From Marichromatium bheemlicum (GTDB taxonomy: Bacteria; Pseudomonadota; Gammaproteobacteria; Chromatiales; Chromatiaceae), in the NCBI RefSeq assembly GCF_012276755.1, contig NZ_JAAXKX010000004.1, forward strand, positions 1 to 64,000: a stretch of DNA of 64,000 bases, given 5' to 3'. Below are positions 63,354 to 64,000 of the stretch, piece after piece. The notes under the pieces are model-generated. The model did not search any database, had not been told where the DNA came from, and saw nothing but the letters and a program-made list of their open reading frames with translations. A program made the translations under genes and the position numbers. The first letter of the stretch is position 1; the number at the start of each line of letters is the position of its first letter.

Positions 63354-63584
63354 TACCTTCTGCCACCTCCTTTATTTCGCATAATGTATATTATGTTAAC
63401 TTAAGGATCCTTTTTTCTTTTCTTTCTGGTGGTGAAGACGTGGTCCAAGGTGCGGTCCTTTGTTTTTGGATTTTTTATCCAATCTATTAAAGAAAACTTG
63501 TCAAATAACTGTTTAGGTAGTTTATAAGAAAAAACACACGTGTTATTCTCAACTCAACCTTCATTTCCAAAGGCGCATCACACC
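63354..63584. promoter_or_regulatory. AT-rich non-coding segment with palindromes ahead of the TetR gene
   Basis: About 230 bases of distinctly AT-rich DNA in a GC-rich chromosome. It contains dif, an inverted repeat TTGGAT / ATCCAA at 63466-63482, and a perfect ACACGTGT palindrome at 63536-63543, about 42 bases before the TetR start and therefore a candidate operator. No open frame here looks real. Confidence 0.55.
63374..63401 (+). other. dif: Chromosome dimer resolution site dif (XerCD site)
   Basis: The inner arms CGCATAA and TTATGTTAA flank the 6-bp spacer TGTATA exactly as in E. coli dif. Over 28 positions 24 are identical; three of the four differences lie in the outer XerC arm. XerC and XerD recombine sister chromosomes here at division, under FtsK control. 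The site lies in a non-coding AT-rich segment, as expected, and marks the replication terminus region. Confidence 0.9.
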
Positions 63585-64000
63585 ATGAGAGCCAACCCTC
63601 CCACAGACCCGGATCGCGAGGCAGCCATCCTCAGACTCGCTCGCGAACGACCAGAGCTTGGTCAGGCATCAATCTCGCGCCTGCTATGCGCATCAGGATT
63701 ACGCATCTCTCCATCCGGGGTACGCTACGTCCTGCAACGCCACGGACTCGAGACCCAGGTCAAGCGCCTCAAGGCGCTGGTACGCAGTACACCAGAGGGA
63801 ATCAAGGGACTTGATCAACGACAACGCGCCCTACTGGCCCGCGGCAAACTCTCCGAGGAAGATCCTATCGAGGACGCACCACCACGCGATCGCCGTACGC
63901 GCATCCTCGATGCCGCCGCCGAACTCTTCTTCGACCTCGGTTACGACGGTACCTCGATCCGTGACATCGCCGGCAAGGTCGGCCTCCTCCCCGGCTCGGT
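63585..64000 (+). CDS. TetR-family regulator with extra N-terminal DNA-binding-like domain (truncated by window end)
   Basis: 138 residues are visible. Residues 1-60 contain a helix-turn-helix-like stretch (LGQASISRLLCASGLRISPS, then GVRYVLQRHGLET) similar to transposase or Xre-like winged helices. A linker follows, then a TetR_N domain (RTRILDAAAELFFDLGYDGT, SIRDIAGKVGLLPGSV) with its helix-turn-helix. The ligand-binding part lies beyond the window. Two DNA-binding modules in one protein are unusual for TetR regulators. The start is the ATG at 63585, following an AT-rich promoter region. Confidence 0.8.
   Translation, partial: MRANPPTDPDREAAILRLARERPELGQASISRLLCASGLRISPSGVRYVLQRHGLETQVKRLKALVRSTPEGIKGLDQRQRALLARGKLSEEDPIEDAPPRDRRTRILDAAAELFFDLGYDGTSIRDIAGKVGLLPGS

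Noticed and set aside
1-64000. tRNA or rRNA genes
   Set aside because: I found no GTTCGANNC-type T-loop with a matching acceptor stem and no rRNA segment; a covariance search could still find one.

Overview
The window is GC-rich bacterial chromosome that reads as a gammaproteobacterium, most likely a purple sulfur bacterium or close relative (Chromatiales). The gene order hisC-aroA-cmk-rpsA-ihfB is gammaproteobacterial. The CusBA, MATE, octaheme cytochrome and YhaO/YhaN genes fit that group. The genus is inference; no 16S rRNA, tRNA or photosynthesis gene lies here. A site at 63374-63401 matches 24 of 28 positions of Escherichia coli dif, so the right end lies at the replication terminus. GGGNAGGG (KOPS-like) motifs found by eye point mostly toward it.

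Layout. 1-3.5 kb is a mobile scar: an AT-richer AAA ATPase, an IS5-type transposase fragment, an internally deleted IS3-type element, an integron attC-like remnant before a GNAT gene, and another IS3-type fragment. 3.5-8.3 kb is a glgX-gnd-zwf operon that can feed glycogen carbon into the oxidative pentose phosphate pathway. 8.5-13.6 kb carries Cu(I)/Ag(I) efflux (cusBA) behind a small Cys-pair protein. 13.6-16 kb has a DUF89 protein, a response regulator with a degenerate receiver, and a secreted protein. 16-20.2 kb is repeat-rich: a ~255-bp inverted repeat around an isochorismatase-like gene, three ~118-bp direct modules, and two CTGGCGG heptamer arrays. 20.2-24.5 kb is a probable zinc operon: a Zur-like site, a Cys-pair protein, a His-rich porin and an ABC importer. 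24.5-34.2 kb is housekeeping: a phosphatase, mtgA, PBP1A, a lipoprotein, a GGDEF/EAL protein, alaC and hom.

34.2-39.9 kb is a p-cresol-type operon (aldehyde dehydrogenase, diheme cytochrome c, pchC, a Tat-signal protein, pchF) with a divergent AraC regulator. 39.8-42.1 kb holds a divergent coiled-coil DNA-binding protein and a tyrosine recombinase like TnpT/TnpS of Tn4651-type transposons; the intergenic region contains a dif-like core. 42.1-45.1 kb has a molybdopterin oxidoreductase and a possible ATP-grasp partner. Then come yhbY, a SOUL protein and the hisC-aroA-cmk-rpsA-ihfB cluster.

51.8-58.4 kb: AraC regulator, EamA transporter, octaheme tetrathionate-reductase-family cytochrome with a cytochrome b subunit, a possible 30-residue membrane protein, a class V aminotransferase and an L,D-transpeptidase. 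58.5-63.3 kb is a YhaO/YhaN (SbcDC-like) pair. It is followed by an AT-rich segment with dif and by the start of a TetR regulator with an extra N-terminal DNA-binding-like domain, which is cut by the window end.
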